From NCBI RefSeq assembly GCF_021462225.1, contig NC_061798.1, forward strand, positions 19,614,820 through 19,678,819: a stretch of 64,000 bases of DNA. The letters are read 5' to 3'. The position numbers and the translations under genes were made by a program. The notes below the pieces were generated by a model, which was not told the origin of the DNA, searched no databases, and saw only the letters and a program-made list of their open reading frames with translations. Each line of letters begins with the position of its first letter. Positions within the stretch are counted from its first letter, which is position 1. Positions 1 through 10,795 of the stretch are shown piece after piece. This DNA comes from Girardinichthys multiradiatus. Lineage: Eukaryota > Chordata > Actinopteri > Cyprinodontiformes > Goodeidae.

Positions 1-170
1 AACCTCCACCCCAGACACAAGTCTTTTTCAACCTTCAACAGGTTGTTTTCCAGGATTTTTATTTGTTTAATAAAATTTCAAATTCACAATTATCCACTAC
101 TTTGTGTGAGTCTATAATACCGTGAAATATGTGGTTTTAATGTAATAAAATGTTAAAGAGTTTAAAGTCC
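1..170 (-). mobile_element. Tc1-like transposon scrap
   Basis: Read on the minus strand, the first 58 bases resemble the part of Tc1 transposases before the second catalytic Asp (the stretch giving 'ENLLE.AK.L.LG'). About 60 bases later comes a terminal-repeat-like segment containing 'cactactttgtgtgagtct'. The central part is missing, so this is a deleted relic running off the left edge. Family is judged by recalled similarity only. Confidence 0.55.
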
Positions 171-252
171 ACCACATACTCCATAAGAAAAGAGAAATTT
201 GTTGTCTCTCCAAGAGCTGTAAGAACAAAACATCATTCTGTTCTTGCAGCTA

Positions 253-1523
253 CAGGGGTTGGACAATGAAACTGAAACACCTGTCATTTTAGTGTGGGAG
301 GTTTCAAGGCTAAATTGGACCAGCCTGGTAGCCAGTCTTCATTGATTGCACATTGCACCAGTAAGAGCAGAGTGTGAAGGTTCAATTAGCAGGGTAAGAG
401 CACAGTTTTGCTCAAAATATTGAAATGCACACAACATTATGGGTGACATACCAGAGTTCAAAAGAGGACAAATTGTTGGTGCGCATTCTTGCTGGCGCAT
501 CTGTGACCAAGACAGCAAGTCTTTGTGATGTATCAAGAGCCACGGTATCCAAGGTAATGTCAGCATACCACCAAGAAGGACGAACCACATCCAACAGGAT
601 TAACTGTGGACGCAAGAGGAAGCTGTCTGAAAGGGATGTTCGGGTGCTAACCCGGATTGTATCCAAAAAACATAAAACCACGGCTGCCCAAATCACGACA
701 GAATTAAATGTGCACCTCAACTCTCCTGTTTCCACCAGAACTGTCCGTCGGGAGCTCCACAGGGTCAATATACACGGCCGGGCTGCTATAGCCAAACCTT
801 TGGTCACTCATGCCAATGCCAAACGTCGGTTTCAATGGTGCAAGGAGCACAAATCTTGGGCTGTGGACAATGTGAAACATGTATTGTTCTCTGATGAGTC
901 CACCTTTACTGTTTTCCCCACATCCGGGAGAGTTACGGTGTGGAGAAGCCCCAAAGAAGCGTACCACCCAGACTGTTGCATGCCCAGAGTGAAGCATGGG
1001 GGTGGATCAGTGATGGTTTGGGCTGCCATATCATGGCATTCCCTTGGCGCAATACTTGTGCTAGATGGGCGCGTCACTGCCAAGGACTACCGAACCATTC
1101 TTGAGGACCATGTGCATCCAATGGTTCAAACATTGTATCCTGAAGGCAGTGCCGTGTATCAGGATGACAATGCACCAATACCCACAGCAAGACTGGTGAA
1201 AGATTGGTTTGATGAACATGAAAGTGAAGTTGAACATCTCCCATGGCCTGCACAGTCACCAGATCTAAATATTATTGAGCCACTTTGGGGTGTTTTGGAG
1301 GAGCGAGTCAGGAAACGTTTTCCTCTACCAGTATCACGTAGTGACCCGGCCACTATCCTGCAAGAAGAATGGCTTAAAATCCCTCTGACCACTGTGCAGG
1401 ACTTGTATATGTCATTCCCAAGACGAATTGACGCTGTATTGGCCACAAAAGGAGGCCCTACACCATACTAATAAATTATTGTGGTCTAAAACCAGGTGTT
1501 TCAGTTTCATTGTCCAACCCCTG
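253..1523 (+). mobile_element. Complete Tc1/mariner element (DD36E spacing)
   Basis: The element is 1,271 bp with perfect 31-bp terminal inverted repeats at 253-283 and 1,493-1,523, starting CAGGGGTTGGACAATGAAAC. A TA dinucleotide flanks each end (251-252 and 1,524-1,525), the expected target duplication of Tc1/mariner transposons. One transposase reading frame fills the inside. The TIRs are short, unlike the 200-bp TIRs of the two other complete Tc1 copies in this window (29,234 and 42,609), so it is a separate family. Perfect TIRs and an almost unbroken frame point to a fairly recent insertion. Confidence 0.93.
425..1471 (+). CDS. Tc1/mariner transposase, DD36E, N-terminal frameshift
   Basis: This is a 348-residue frame for a cut-and-paste transposase that binds the TIRs and inserts at TA. 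Residues about 20-110 form the paired helix-turn-helix DNA-binding region, with a GRKRK basic patch at 62-66. The catalytic triad is D157 (FSDES), D248 (YQDDNAP) and E285 (NIIEPLW). Thirty-six residues separate D248 and E285, matching the DD36E group described as Incomer rather than the usual DD34E (family assignment is inference). The expected N-terminus begins at an ATG at 439 in another frame and reads MGDIPEFKRGQIVGAH. One extra T near 486-487 moves it into the long frame, so the first 15 or so residues from 425 are non-native. The usual His in the 'NAPCH' motif is replaced (NAPIP). The protein is therefore probably impaired, although most of it is intact. Confidence 0.8.
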   Translation: MHTTLWVTYQSSKEDKLLVRILAGASVTKTASLCDVSRATVSKVMSAYHQEGRTTSNRINCGRKRKLSERDVRVLTRIVSKKHKTTAAQITTELNVHLNSPVSTRTVRRELHRVNIHGRAAIAKPLVTHANAKRRFQWCKEHKSWAVDNVKHVLFSDESTFTVFPTSGRVTVWRSPKEAYHPDCCMPRVKHGGGSVMVWAAISWHSLGAILVLDGRVTAKDYRTILEDHVHPMVQTLYPEGSAVYQDDNAPIPTARLVKDWFDEHESEVEHLPWPAQSPDLNIIEPLWGVLEERVRKRFPLPVSRSDPATILQEEWLKIPLTTVQDLYMSFPRRIDAVLATKGGPTPY

Positions 1524-2050
1524 TAGTTCTTGACACATTTTTGGGAAAGAACATTTTTCTTGTGGAGTGTCCGAGAAATATTGTGTGATTAGTCAGTGGA
1601 CATGATTACTGCACAGTTAAATGCTGCTTGAGAAGGACTTCCAAAAGTTAATTATCTGGGTTCTTGTGAAGTATAAAATGTCGTGACCAAAAGGAACAAT
1701 TTTTGTTCTTGCCATCGCGAGAAAATGAGCTAATGGATAATGTACAGATCTTAATGGGTATGAGTATGTTTGCAATGTACTGTATCCATATACGGAACTA
1801 TCCAGTGCTGACAAGATGCATCTAGAAAATTGTACAAGGTGGAGCTAAAACATATTTTCAATTACATGGTGATCATTAGGAAAAAATCATGAGTTACATC
1901 TTAAACACAGACAGATACCTGCTTATAATTATAGCGTGGTAATAGTGAAATAAATTTTTTACTGATCAATCTAAGCTTTTCAAGTCAAAGAAATGGCCAT
2001 GCAAAATTCATTCTAATTATTCATGTTCAAACCTGCTCAGAATTACTTCA

Positions 2051-2269
<219 letters not shown>

Positions 2270-2384
2270 TCAGCACATTCATCATTCAAACACAGGATCA
2301 GTGTCTTTAGCATACCCATGCCTTTATAATTGTATGTGTTTTACATATAAAACATAAATGAAACCCCTAAGGTTCAACCCATAT

Positions 2385-3002
2385 ACAGTGCTCTGAAAAA
2401 GGAATTTCCCCTTAAATCCAATAACTTGTGTGCTTTGTGAGAGCTGACGATGAGTCTTTTTTGGCCCACTCTTGGAAGTGGAGGGTTTTCAAGCATGAAC
2501 AGCGTGTTTAAGGTCACGCTACACGATTTCAATCACATCTGAGTTCGAAGTTTTACTAGGTCATTCCAAAATCTTCATTGTTGGCTTTTTTGAAGCATTC
2601 AGAGGTTGAATTGCTGGTGTGCTTTAGATCATTGTCCTTCTGAGGACTTTTTCTTCAGGTTGTTGTCGTAGAGAGAAAAATTCAGCAGAAGCACCAAAGC
2701 ATCCCCAAACTACCACACTACCACCACCATGTTCCACTATAGGTATGATGCTAATCTTCTGAAATGCTGTGTTTTAATGCATTTTAAACTATATGTAATG
2801 GGACCCACATTTTCCACAAAGTTACACTTTTGTCTTCTCAGTCCACAGAGCAAATTCTAAGAAGACCTGGGTATAATCAAGCTGTGATTTGGTAAATATG
2901 AGACATGGCTTTGTGCTCTTTCTGGATCAACAGTGATTTTCACCTTGGAACTCTTACATGGATTCTATTTTTGCCCATTTTCTTTCTTGTTGCTAAATCA
3001 TG
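2385..3002 (-). mobile_element. Old Tc1-like element, right-hand half
   Basis: The plus strand carries the antisense of a degraded Tc1-type transposase common in fish. It begins with a TIR-like 'tacagtgctctgaaaaagg' near 2,385 and includes stretches such as 'cattcagaggttgaattgctg' and 'accaccaccatgttcc'. Many indels destroy every frame. The element resumes at 3,487 after a LINE insertion. It lies in wbp1 intron sequence between 2,230 and 4,073. Confidence 0.65.
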
Positions 3003-3486
3003 ACAAGATCCACGATGGCGCCACTGATGGCAGCCTCGGAGCGTATTCTCTCATTTTCTGCGTGTTTTTGTGTTTTACCAGCTACTTGAAGGACCAGCAG
3101 CAGCAGGTGAGGCTGGGGAGCATCTTCTCCCGCACAAGAACCCTCAGCATCAGCGCCTCCCAGCAGTTCTCTCCCCACTCCTCTTCAGCCTCTACACAAA
3201 TGACTGCACCTCAGCGGACCCGTTTGTGAAACTCCTGAAGTTTGCAGATGACACCACTGTCATTGGACTGATCCAGAACAGTGATGAGTCTGCCTTCAGA
3301 CAGAAGATGGATCGGCTGGTACACTAGTGTGGTCAGAACCACCTGTAACTTAACCTCCTCAAGACTGTGGAGATGACGGTGGACTTTCGGAGAACAAAAA
3401 CATCCTCACTGAGAGCAAAGTGTACTGGAGTTAAATTCCTTGTTGTTTGTATAAACTGGGCAATAAAGCTGATTCTGATTCTGATG
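3003..3486 (+). mobile_element. Internally deleted L2-like LINE
   Basis: The segment opens with a LINE 5'-end-like 'cacgatggcgccactgatgg'. It jumps to a reverse transcriptase fragment (3,090-3,330, with LSPLLFSLYTND and the catalytic box FADDTTV) and ends in a 3' tail of 'gcaataaagctgattctgat' repeats. An in-frame TAG at 3,325 and large deletions make it dead. Having both a 5'-like start and a 3' tail in under 500 bp is unlike the usual 5'-truncated LINE copy. It is inserted in the Tc1 relic, with ATGA or TGA repeated at the edges (about 2,999-3,002 and 3,483-3,487). Confidence 0.7.
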
Positions 3487-3765
3487 AGCATTTAACTGAA
3501 CAAAGCAAGACCTGCCATGTTTTAGATGTTGTTCTGGGTTATTTTGTGACTCCTTGGATGAGACGTTGATGAGCTTTTGGAGTAATTTTGGAATTTTGAT
3601 TCTATGTCTGGCACTAATCAGGCCTAGATGTTGCTTGTGAAATTGAACCAAAAACTGTGAATAATCCCAGTTAACAAAGAGGCAGTTACATTTTCATACA
3701 ATAGTTGGCTGATTTGGATGTGTTTTTCCCCTTCTAAATCAAATTAGAGACTGCTCTTTGTATTT
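3487..3765 (-). mobile_element. Old Tc1-like element, left-over distal part
   Basis: This continues the Tc1 relic interrupted at 3,002. The order of blocks ('gatgttgttctgggttattt', 'gactccttggatgagacg') continues exactly where the earlier half stopped. All frames are broken. The far boundary near 3,765 is approximate. Confidence 0.55.
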
Positions 3766-4073
3766 ACTCAGCTCATCTTTGTCTGATACTAAAATTGGTC
3801 TCTTGATCTGAAACATTTAAGTGTAAGAAAAGAGCAAAAACAGAAGACATACCTAAGGTGGCAAACACTTTTTTTTAACAACACTTGAAAAGTCTGCCCT
3901 GAAGAGCTGAATAAATGGATTTTCTTTAATAATTTTAATTTCTTTAAGTCCACTTTAAAAAGTGAAATTAAATATATTAAATACAGTGAAAAAACAATTA
4001 TGTTAATTATGCATTTTCTTTGCTTATACTCTAAGCATTTTTTATAATTTAAAAGTAAAGACAGGTGACTTAC

Positions 4074-4203
4074 ACCAGAGTTCATAGTAATATGTACAGC
4101 AGCCCGTTTCTCCACAGCAGTGTCCAGTTTCACACTGGTAACCTGGACTGTTGTTGGCTCCTGGACAGTACTTGGGACTGACCACAGGCTGCCTGACCAC
4201 CAC
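4074..4203 (-). CDS. wbp1: wbp1 cysteine-rich extracellular exon
   Basis: The 130-bp exon reads VVVRQPVVSPKYCPG, then NNSPGYQCETGHCCGETG and CCTYYYELW, the cysteine-rich region in front of the membrane segment of WBP1 proteins. The donor is a consensus GTAAGT (4,068-4,073). It leaves a single T that joins the GG at the start of the next exon to give Trp, restoring ELWWFWLLW. I placed the acceptor at the CCACCAG at 4,204-4,210, after a T-rich tract. A second AG 20 bases upstream is possible. The exon starts in phase 0, so the upstream exon must end in phase 0, as the exon at 11,820-11,870 does. Confidence 0.9.
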
Positions 4204-4589
4204 CTGGTGGACAAAACAAAACCCTGCAATTTAACCACAGTCAGCTTCTGCCAACACATTAACAGACCCTTTGCTGCAGAGGAGCATGACGTGAGGTTTA
4301 AAGCACTGAAAAAGAGTTAAAAAGGGATGTGATATGAGGATCTTGATCTGGAAGCAAGTTTAGAAAGGACATACAGAATGGATAAATAAGAACTGAGGGA
4401 AAAAAATCCACTGTAACTATAAAACGAATTGATGGGAGTCTGAAACTGAACCATAACAATAAAAATAGAGCTGTAAAACTAAAACAGAGAGCTTACAAAG
4501 AGGGTAAAAAGCTTCAAATACTGATATTTTCCAATCTATGAGCCCCCTGGTTCTTGTGTTCACTTCTACACCAACCAAACCATGACATA

Positions 4590-5520
4590 TTCAGTCTACA
4601 GTGCCTTACAAACATATATTTTTAACATTTCTTCACATTGCAACTATAAAGTTACACGTATTTCATTGGGATATTATGTGATAGATGAACAAAAAGTAGT
4701 CCATAATGGGGAAGTTAAAGTAAAAAGTTTTGCAAAAAAATTAAAGGTGTGGTGTGCATTTCCATTTTTCCCCCTTTTCTCTGATACACATAAATACACA
4801 CCTCAGAGGTTCGTTAGAGACCATTAGAGAATAAACAGCATCGTGAAGACCAAGGACAACATCAGACAAGTCAGGAAAAAATTGTGGAGAAGTTTAAAGC
4901 AGGGTTAGGTTATTAAATACTATCTTTAAATATCGCACAGAGCACTGTGCCATTTATCATCTGTAAATGAGAAGAACCCTATCAAGACCTGGCCATCACC
5001 AAAAGTGACATTTCAGGCAAACAGCAATAATCAGAGAAGCAGCCAAGTGGTCCATGGTAACTTTGGAGGACCTGCATAGATCTACAGCTCAGGTGAGAGA
5101 ATCTGTTAATAGGACAAATTGTTGTGCATGCCATAAATCTGGCTTTTACTGAATAGGGGCAAGAAGAAAGCAATTGTGGAAAAGAAAGTCCCATTTAAAG
5201 TTAGAGACAGGCCACGTAAGGGCTACAGTGCAGGAAGGTGCTCTGATCAGATGACAATGAAATTTGAACTTTTTGGCCCATAGAATGCTTTGTTTGGTGG
5301 GAAACTAATATTGCACATAATCCTAAACACATGATCCCAGTTGTAACACATGTTGGTGGCAGAATCATGAGGTGGGGATACCAGCAAAGAAAGAGAAATT
5401 GTTCAGGGTTGATGGACAGATGAGTGGTGCTAAATACAGAGCGTTCCAGAAAGAATCAATGTTAAATGGTGGAAAAGACTTCAAACTCGGATGGAGGACC
5501 ACTTTCAGTGTCACAATCAA
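4590..5520 (+). mobile_element. Degraded Tc1-like element, 5' part
   Basis: A TIR-like 'ctacagtgccttacaaac' near 4,592 begins a Tc1 copy in sense orientation. A transposase start-like 'atcgtgaagaccaaggac' at about 4,840 is followed by a scrambled DNA-binding region and part of the catalytic domain. Stops and indels are many. The copy breaks off near 5,520 and resumes near 6,570, with an LTR-like block and a LINE in between. It lies within the large wbp1 first intron. Confidence 0.65.
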
Positions 5521-6000
5521 GAGGTGTTTTGGTTTAGATTGACTTTTGTAAATGTATTTTGACTATTTGTTTTGCTGTTCTTCAGGGCTTGCTTAACTTA
5601 TTCCCTTATGGTTAGGTGTTGTCCATATTAGTTCATTTTTTTGTGTTTTAATGTTATTTATACATCCAGAAGTTTTTTTCTGTTAGATATTTTTCCTGGG
5701 TTGTCTTGTATGCTGCTCAGCTCCAGTCAGATTTATTAGTTATCCACCTTAGCTACAGCCATATGCAATCAAGTAGATTCTACTCACCTGCGCCGCCTCA
5801 TTAGTCAATAGCCTGCACCTCTTTCTTTACCTATTTAAGCGCTCTGTTTGTCATTTTTTCTTGCTGGATCCTACTGTTCCATACTCAGTTTTTATGCTTT
5901 TTCTCTCTTGCAGTTTAGCTCAGTTTTCTGTCCATGCTCCATGTTTTCTTCACCTCTTGCCTGCCTGTAAGTTTGTAGCATTGTTTTCCTTTAAACCATT
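5521..6000 (+). repeat. LTR-like non-coding block
   Basis: This T-rich, non-coding stretch contains a TATA-like 'ctatttaagcgctctg' near 5,830 followed by a pyrimidine-rich leader. It resembles the promoter part of the LTR-type repeats at 25,747 and 33,722 in composition and layout. No clear ends or target duplication were found, so the class is a guess. Confidence 0.35.
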
Positions 6001-6515
6001 CTATTCATTCATCTTCTACACTGCCATCATTCAATCTGTCCTGTCTTCATCCATCTCAGTGTGGTTTAGATCATCCACAAAACAGGACAGGTACAGACTG
6101 CAACGAATAATCAGGACTGCAGAGAGAATCATCAGGGCTGACCTTCCCTCCATCCAGGACTTAAACAGGTCTAGGGTCAGGAAAAGAGCTTCTAAAATCT
6201 CTGCAGACCCCACACACATAAACTGTTTAGAGCTTTACCTTCAGGCCGCCGCTACAGAGCACTGTTCGCTAAAACCAGCCGCCACAGAGACAGTTTCTTC
6301 CCCCAGGCTGTTTCTCTGTTGAACATTCAATAGAGTACAAAACAACAGCATACAGATGTTGCAAATGCACCTTTTTATTTATATATGTGTATATTTGTAC
6401 ATTGTATATATGTATATTCTGTAACACAAAAACAAAACCAAAGAGCAAAGTGTACCGGAGTCAAATTCCTTGTTTGTATGTACGAACTTGGCAATAAAGC
6501 TGATTCTGATTCTGA
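6001..6515 (+). mobile_element. L2-like LINE, 3' end
   Basis: The frame at about 6,010-6,320 gives the C-terminus of a LINE reverse transcriptase, with SSISVWFRSSTKQDRYRLQR and RVRKRASKISADPTH. It ends in a 'gcaataaagctgattctgat' tail near 6,490-6,515. The tail is the same as in the LINE at 3,003-3,486, so both belong to one family. The 5' part is missing, as expected of a truncated retrotransposed copy. It sits inside the Tc1 relic that starts at 4,590. Confidence 0.75.
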
Positions 6516-6569
6516 TCATGCTGCTTAGAGGTTAATGCCTGCATTTTGGTCCAGCTACAACCTCACAAA

Positions 6570-6850
6570 TCCTGACATTCAGCAATACAACGACTATAAA
6601 CATTCAACCTCACCTAAAACGCAAAAGTGTTGGTTAAAGTATTTCAGTTTCTTAGAATGGCTCAGTCAAAGTCCAGACCTAAATCCATTTTAGAATCTAT
6701 GGCAAAACTTGACAACTGATTTTAACAGACACTCTACAGCCAATCTGACTACGCTTACGCATCATATGTTTGCACTACTTTGTTATGGTTTATCACTAGA
6801 AATCTTAATAAAATACATTGATGTTTGTGGTCGTAAAGTGAGAAGGTCTG
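6570..6850 (+). mobile_element. Degraded Tc1-like element, 3' part
   Basis: This is the resumed 3' part of the Tc1 relic from 4,590. It includes the DNA for the 'QSPDLNP' region ('agtccagacctaaatcca', near 6,668) and a terminal-repeat-like end near 6,800-6,840. Its frames are broken. Confidence 0.55.
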
Positions 6851-6896
6851 ATAAAGCTGAAGAGGTGCAAAGGTTAAATCTAAAAAAAAGCCTCAC

Positions 6897-6935
6897 CTCA
6901 TCAACTGTGCTGCTGTCAATCTCCCTCAGAGACAC
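6897..6935 (-). CDS. Candidate wbp1 micro-exon (39 bp)
   Basis: On the minus strand, a 39-bp segment is framed by a good acceptor (CTCATTATAG) and a strong donor (GAG|GTGAGG). In phase 0 it reads VSLREIDSSTVDE. It lies between the first coding exon and the cysteine-rich exon of wbp1. Its length is a multiple of three, so including it would keep the frame. I do not recognise the peptide in mammalian WBP1. It could be a teleost-specific or alternative exon, or chance. Confidence 0.3.
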
Positions 6936-7185
6936 CTATAATGAGAAATAAAGATCAGCTGCAACACAAAAACTAAACCAGACATAAAAATGACTTTTGT
7001 TTTCAGGAACAAAAGTGTAACAGGCTTTGGCATCTAAATCTGGTCTGCACATAGTTATCACACAAGACTCCAAAGTGCTAACCAGCAATAATGCGTTGCC
7101 ATAACAACAAGTCAGAGGCAGGCTCTGAGGCTTTTTACCACATGTGGAAAATGTTTATCCTGTGTTTAAAGGTTGACCTCCTTAC

Positions 7186-7230
7186 TGTTGTAGCTTTAGG
7201 TGAAACCAGCTCCTGCAGGGACATCGTCCT
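7186..7230 (-). CDS. Candidate wbp1 micro-exon (45 bp)
   Basis: This 45-bp minus-strand segment has a pyrimidine-rich acceptor (TGTCTTTATCAG) and a GTAAGG donor. In phase 0 it reads RTMSLQELVSPKATT. It sits 250 bp upstream of the 39-bp candidate, and both preserve the frame between the wbp1 exons at 11,820-11,870 and 4,074-4,203. The SLQEL here and SLREI there hint at an exon duplication, but the similarity is short. No transcript evidence can be seen. Confidence 0.3.
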
Positions 7231-8840
7231 CTGATAAAGACACAGAGACACAATGATCAGGACAGAGAACAGCATTGACATGATAAGATGCAGATGGCAA
7301 GACTAAGCAAACAATATGTTATTAGTCCAAGAGTGACAAAACATAGTAAAAAGGAACAATCGTTTCAGAGGCTGCCGACTGCTTGTCTGCTGGCCTTTCA
7401 AGGTGATGAAGAGGCTCTTGAACAAACTGATTTCTTCTGTGGTATGAGTTAGCTGACAGAAAACAACCACTTCCTGGAAAATTTCAAAAAGGTTCTCCCT
7501 GTGACATGCCCCATTCTTTCACTAGTCTTGTTTAAACACATAAAATACACTTAGGTAAAGTGGTAAAAACAAACCACATTAGTAACAACTACAAGTTCCA
7601 ATAATCAGCAATTAACCTGCTGATTACTGAAAAGTTTCACCCATCAACTGCCCCAAACACAAACATGTTCCCCAAGCTAAGAAGATAGATCCAAACAGAC
7701 AGTGGTTTGTATTATCTAAGACAACAATTATACTTTTTTTAGAGGCAGCATCGTTTATCCATCCCTCCAACAATTCATGGTTCTCGGTCATGGAGGAAAG
7801 AGATCCAGGTGGTAAATCCAGACATCTTTCTTTCCAGTGACACATTCAGAGGGACGCCAAAGCTTCCCCTCGTCAGAAGGAATACACACCTGAAACCAGA
7901 TGTTTACACACACTGTATAAAAAGAAATGTAACCTGTTTTTCTCACAGTTTGACCAAATAAAATCGAATTAAACATTTCCTGTTTTAAGACAGGTTGGGA
8001 TTACCAACATTTTCTCACTGAATTTATATAAATTTAGATTGCTGTTCTTTTTGGTAATTTAGGATTTTGTCATGGCTTTGTAAGTTTCTGTTAAATAACA
8101 TAACATAACATATAAATTAAATTGAAGCACACCTGTGGATGTATTTCAGGGAACACATTAACACTGTTCCATTGTTGAAAACATAAAAATAACCCAAGAT
8201 ATCTCAAAAAGAAATGTGGACCTGCACAGGTTTGGGTTCTGTTTGGGTATAATGTAGAGATGTCTGAAGGTGCCTCGTTAACTATTTTTGATTAAGATTT
8301 TGGTGCCTTGGATAAGAGCCCTTGTCGTAACCTGATACTCTACATGACCTAACCCTGTTCAAACACTACAAACACAGAAATGGTTTAGCCTGATTTAATG
8401 TCAGACAGTGAGAGAAAAGGTAATGTGCCTTTTAATACAGTGGATGAAAATATCTTGTTTTGACCAAGACAGAGTCCAAAGGGAGGCACCCTGAAGGCAT
8501 CCTGACCAGACGTCCCTGATCCACCTCAGAACCACCCATGTAGGGCAGCAGGTCCACTCCGGGTCCACTCCTTATCTCTAAGACTAAGCCTAGACACTCT
8601 AAAGAGAAAGCTAATTTCAGCGGCTTTTATTTTGATCTCATTATTTTGATCATGATCTATCACAAAAAAACTCAGAAAAACATCTAAAGCACTGCAGGCC
8701 TCAAATGCATCAGTTAAGGTCAGTGTTTAAGATTCAACAATAAGAAAAAGACAGGGCCCAAATGGCATCCATGGAAGAGTTCCCAGGCCAAAACCACTGC
8801 TTATCAAAAACAACACAAACATATTTTGATTACACTGCTG
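7231..8840. other. wbp1 intron, no gene seen
   Basis: This is intron sequence of wbp1 with no convincing coding segment or named repeat. A possible acceptor (GGTTTCAG) stands at about 7,890 on the minus strand before a short open stretch, but no matching donor in a sensible phase was found. Confidence 0.4.
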
Positions 8841-8905
8841 GAGATAGGCACCAACCCGTGACCCACTGTGGATTAAGCAGTATAGAAAATGAGTGAATGA
8901 GTGGA
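8841..8905 (+). repeat. SINE tail fragment
   Basis: The segment 'ctggagataggcaccaaccc' followed by 'aagcagtatagaaaatgagt' matches the 3' part of the SINE-like repeat at 18,010-18,365. Only the tail remains. It directly abuts the Tc1 relic that begins at about 8,905. Confidence 0.65.
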
Positions 8906-9470
8906 CATTTTAATGATCCCTAAGACTTGTTTTTGGGAAAATATTCTGTTGACTGATGAGACAAAACTAGAAATTGTTGGAAGGCATAAATCCCACAACA
9001 TCTGGTGTGAAACTAACACATAATTTTACCAATAGAACATCATAGCTACAGTCAAACAATGTGGTGCAAGGCTGAAGATCTGGGCTGCTACAGAATCTGG
9101 ATGACTTGTCATAATTGATGAAACCGTGAATTTGGCTCTATAGCAGAGAATTCTGAAAGAAAATGTCCGGCCGTCACTTTGTGACCTTCAGGTCAAGCGC
9201 ACTTGGGTTATGCAGCAGGACAATTATCCAAAGCACACCAGCTAGTCCACATCTGAAAACAATATAAATGTTTTGGATTGGCCTAAGTCTGAACTTAAAT
9301 CAGTTTGACATGATTTGGCATGATCTTAAACAGGCCATTTATGCTCAAAAACCCTCCAACGTGGTTGAATGAAGTCCTTTAATAAATAAAATCATCTTTG
9401 GAAAACTGCTTTCAGCATTTTTTCAGGTTATCTTTGTCTGATATAACAATTTGCTTTAAAACATGAAAGC
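8906..9470 (+). mobile_element. Tc1-like transposase relic
   Basis: Scattered in three frames are pieces of a Tc1-type catalytic domain: a TDETKLEIVG-like first Asp region (about 8,950), a degraded 'QQDN' region near 9,210 and a 'LSLNLNQFDMIWHDLKQA' tail (about 9,280). No TIRs were identified. The copy is long inactive. Confidence 0.6.
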
Positions 9471-9817
9471 TTTTAGCTTAACAAAAATAAAAAAATAAAG
9501 GAAAAATATTATTATGTAATTAAAAAGGAAACACACGGATGACCCACACTGTTGCTACCTTGATGAGGTTCCAGCCTCAACATTATGCATATGACTTCCA
9601 CCTCAGTAAAGGTTATGTGGGTTGACTGCAGGCAAAAGGGGAAAAAAGCTGTCCATGTGTGCTGCATGCGGAGCTGCAGTCAAAACAATGAAACGGCACT
9701 GAGCTTGTTGCACACTAAGACTGCAGCCATGTTAATTAGACACGCTTGGTTAACAACGGACTGCTGCCTGTGGCCAGCACCGCTGAACAATGTTGGCTCT
9801 GCACTGTTCCCCGTCCA

Positions 9818-10714
<897 letters not shown>

Positions 10715-10715
<1 letters not shown>

Positions 10716-10795
10716 GTGGGCTGCGGGATTCGAACCAGCCTCTCTAGGAAGCAGATGCCCTGCTCTATATCCACTAGGCCACACTCCCCACCACC
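10715..10795 (-). repeat. tRNA-like SINE head
   Basis: Read on the minus strand, the segment has a tRNA A-box-like 'TGGCCTAGTGGATATAGAGC' and a perfect B box (GGTTCGAATCC), the internal RNA polymerase III promoter of tRNA-derived SINEs. The acceptor arms pair poorly and the anticodon arm is irregular, so a working tRNA gene is unlikely. No clear SINE body follows. Confidence 0.6.

Noticed and set aside
7788..7976. Further wbp1 exon near 7,800-7,895 on minus
   Set aside because: An acceptor is visible, but I found no donor giving a consistent phase.
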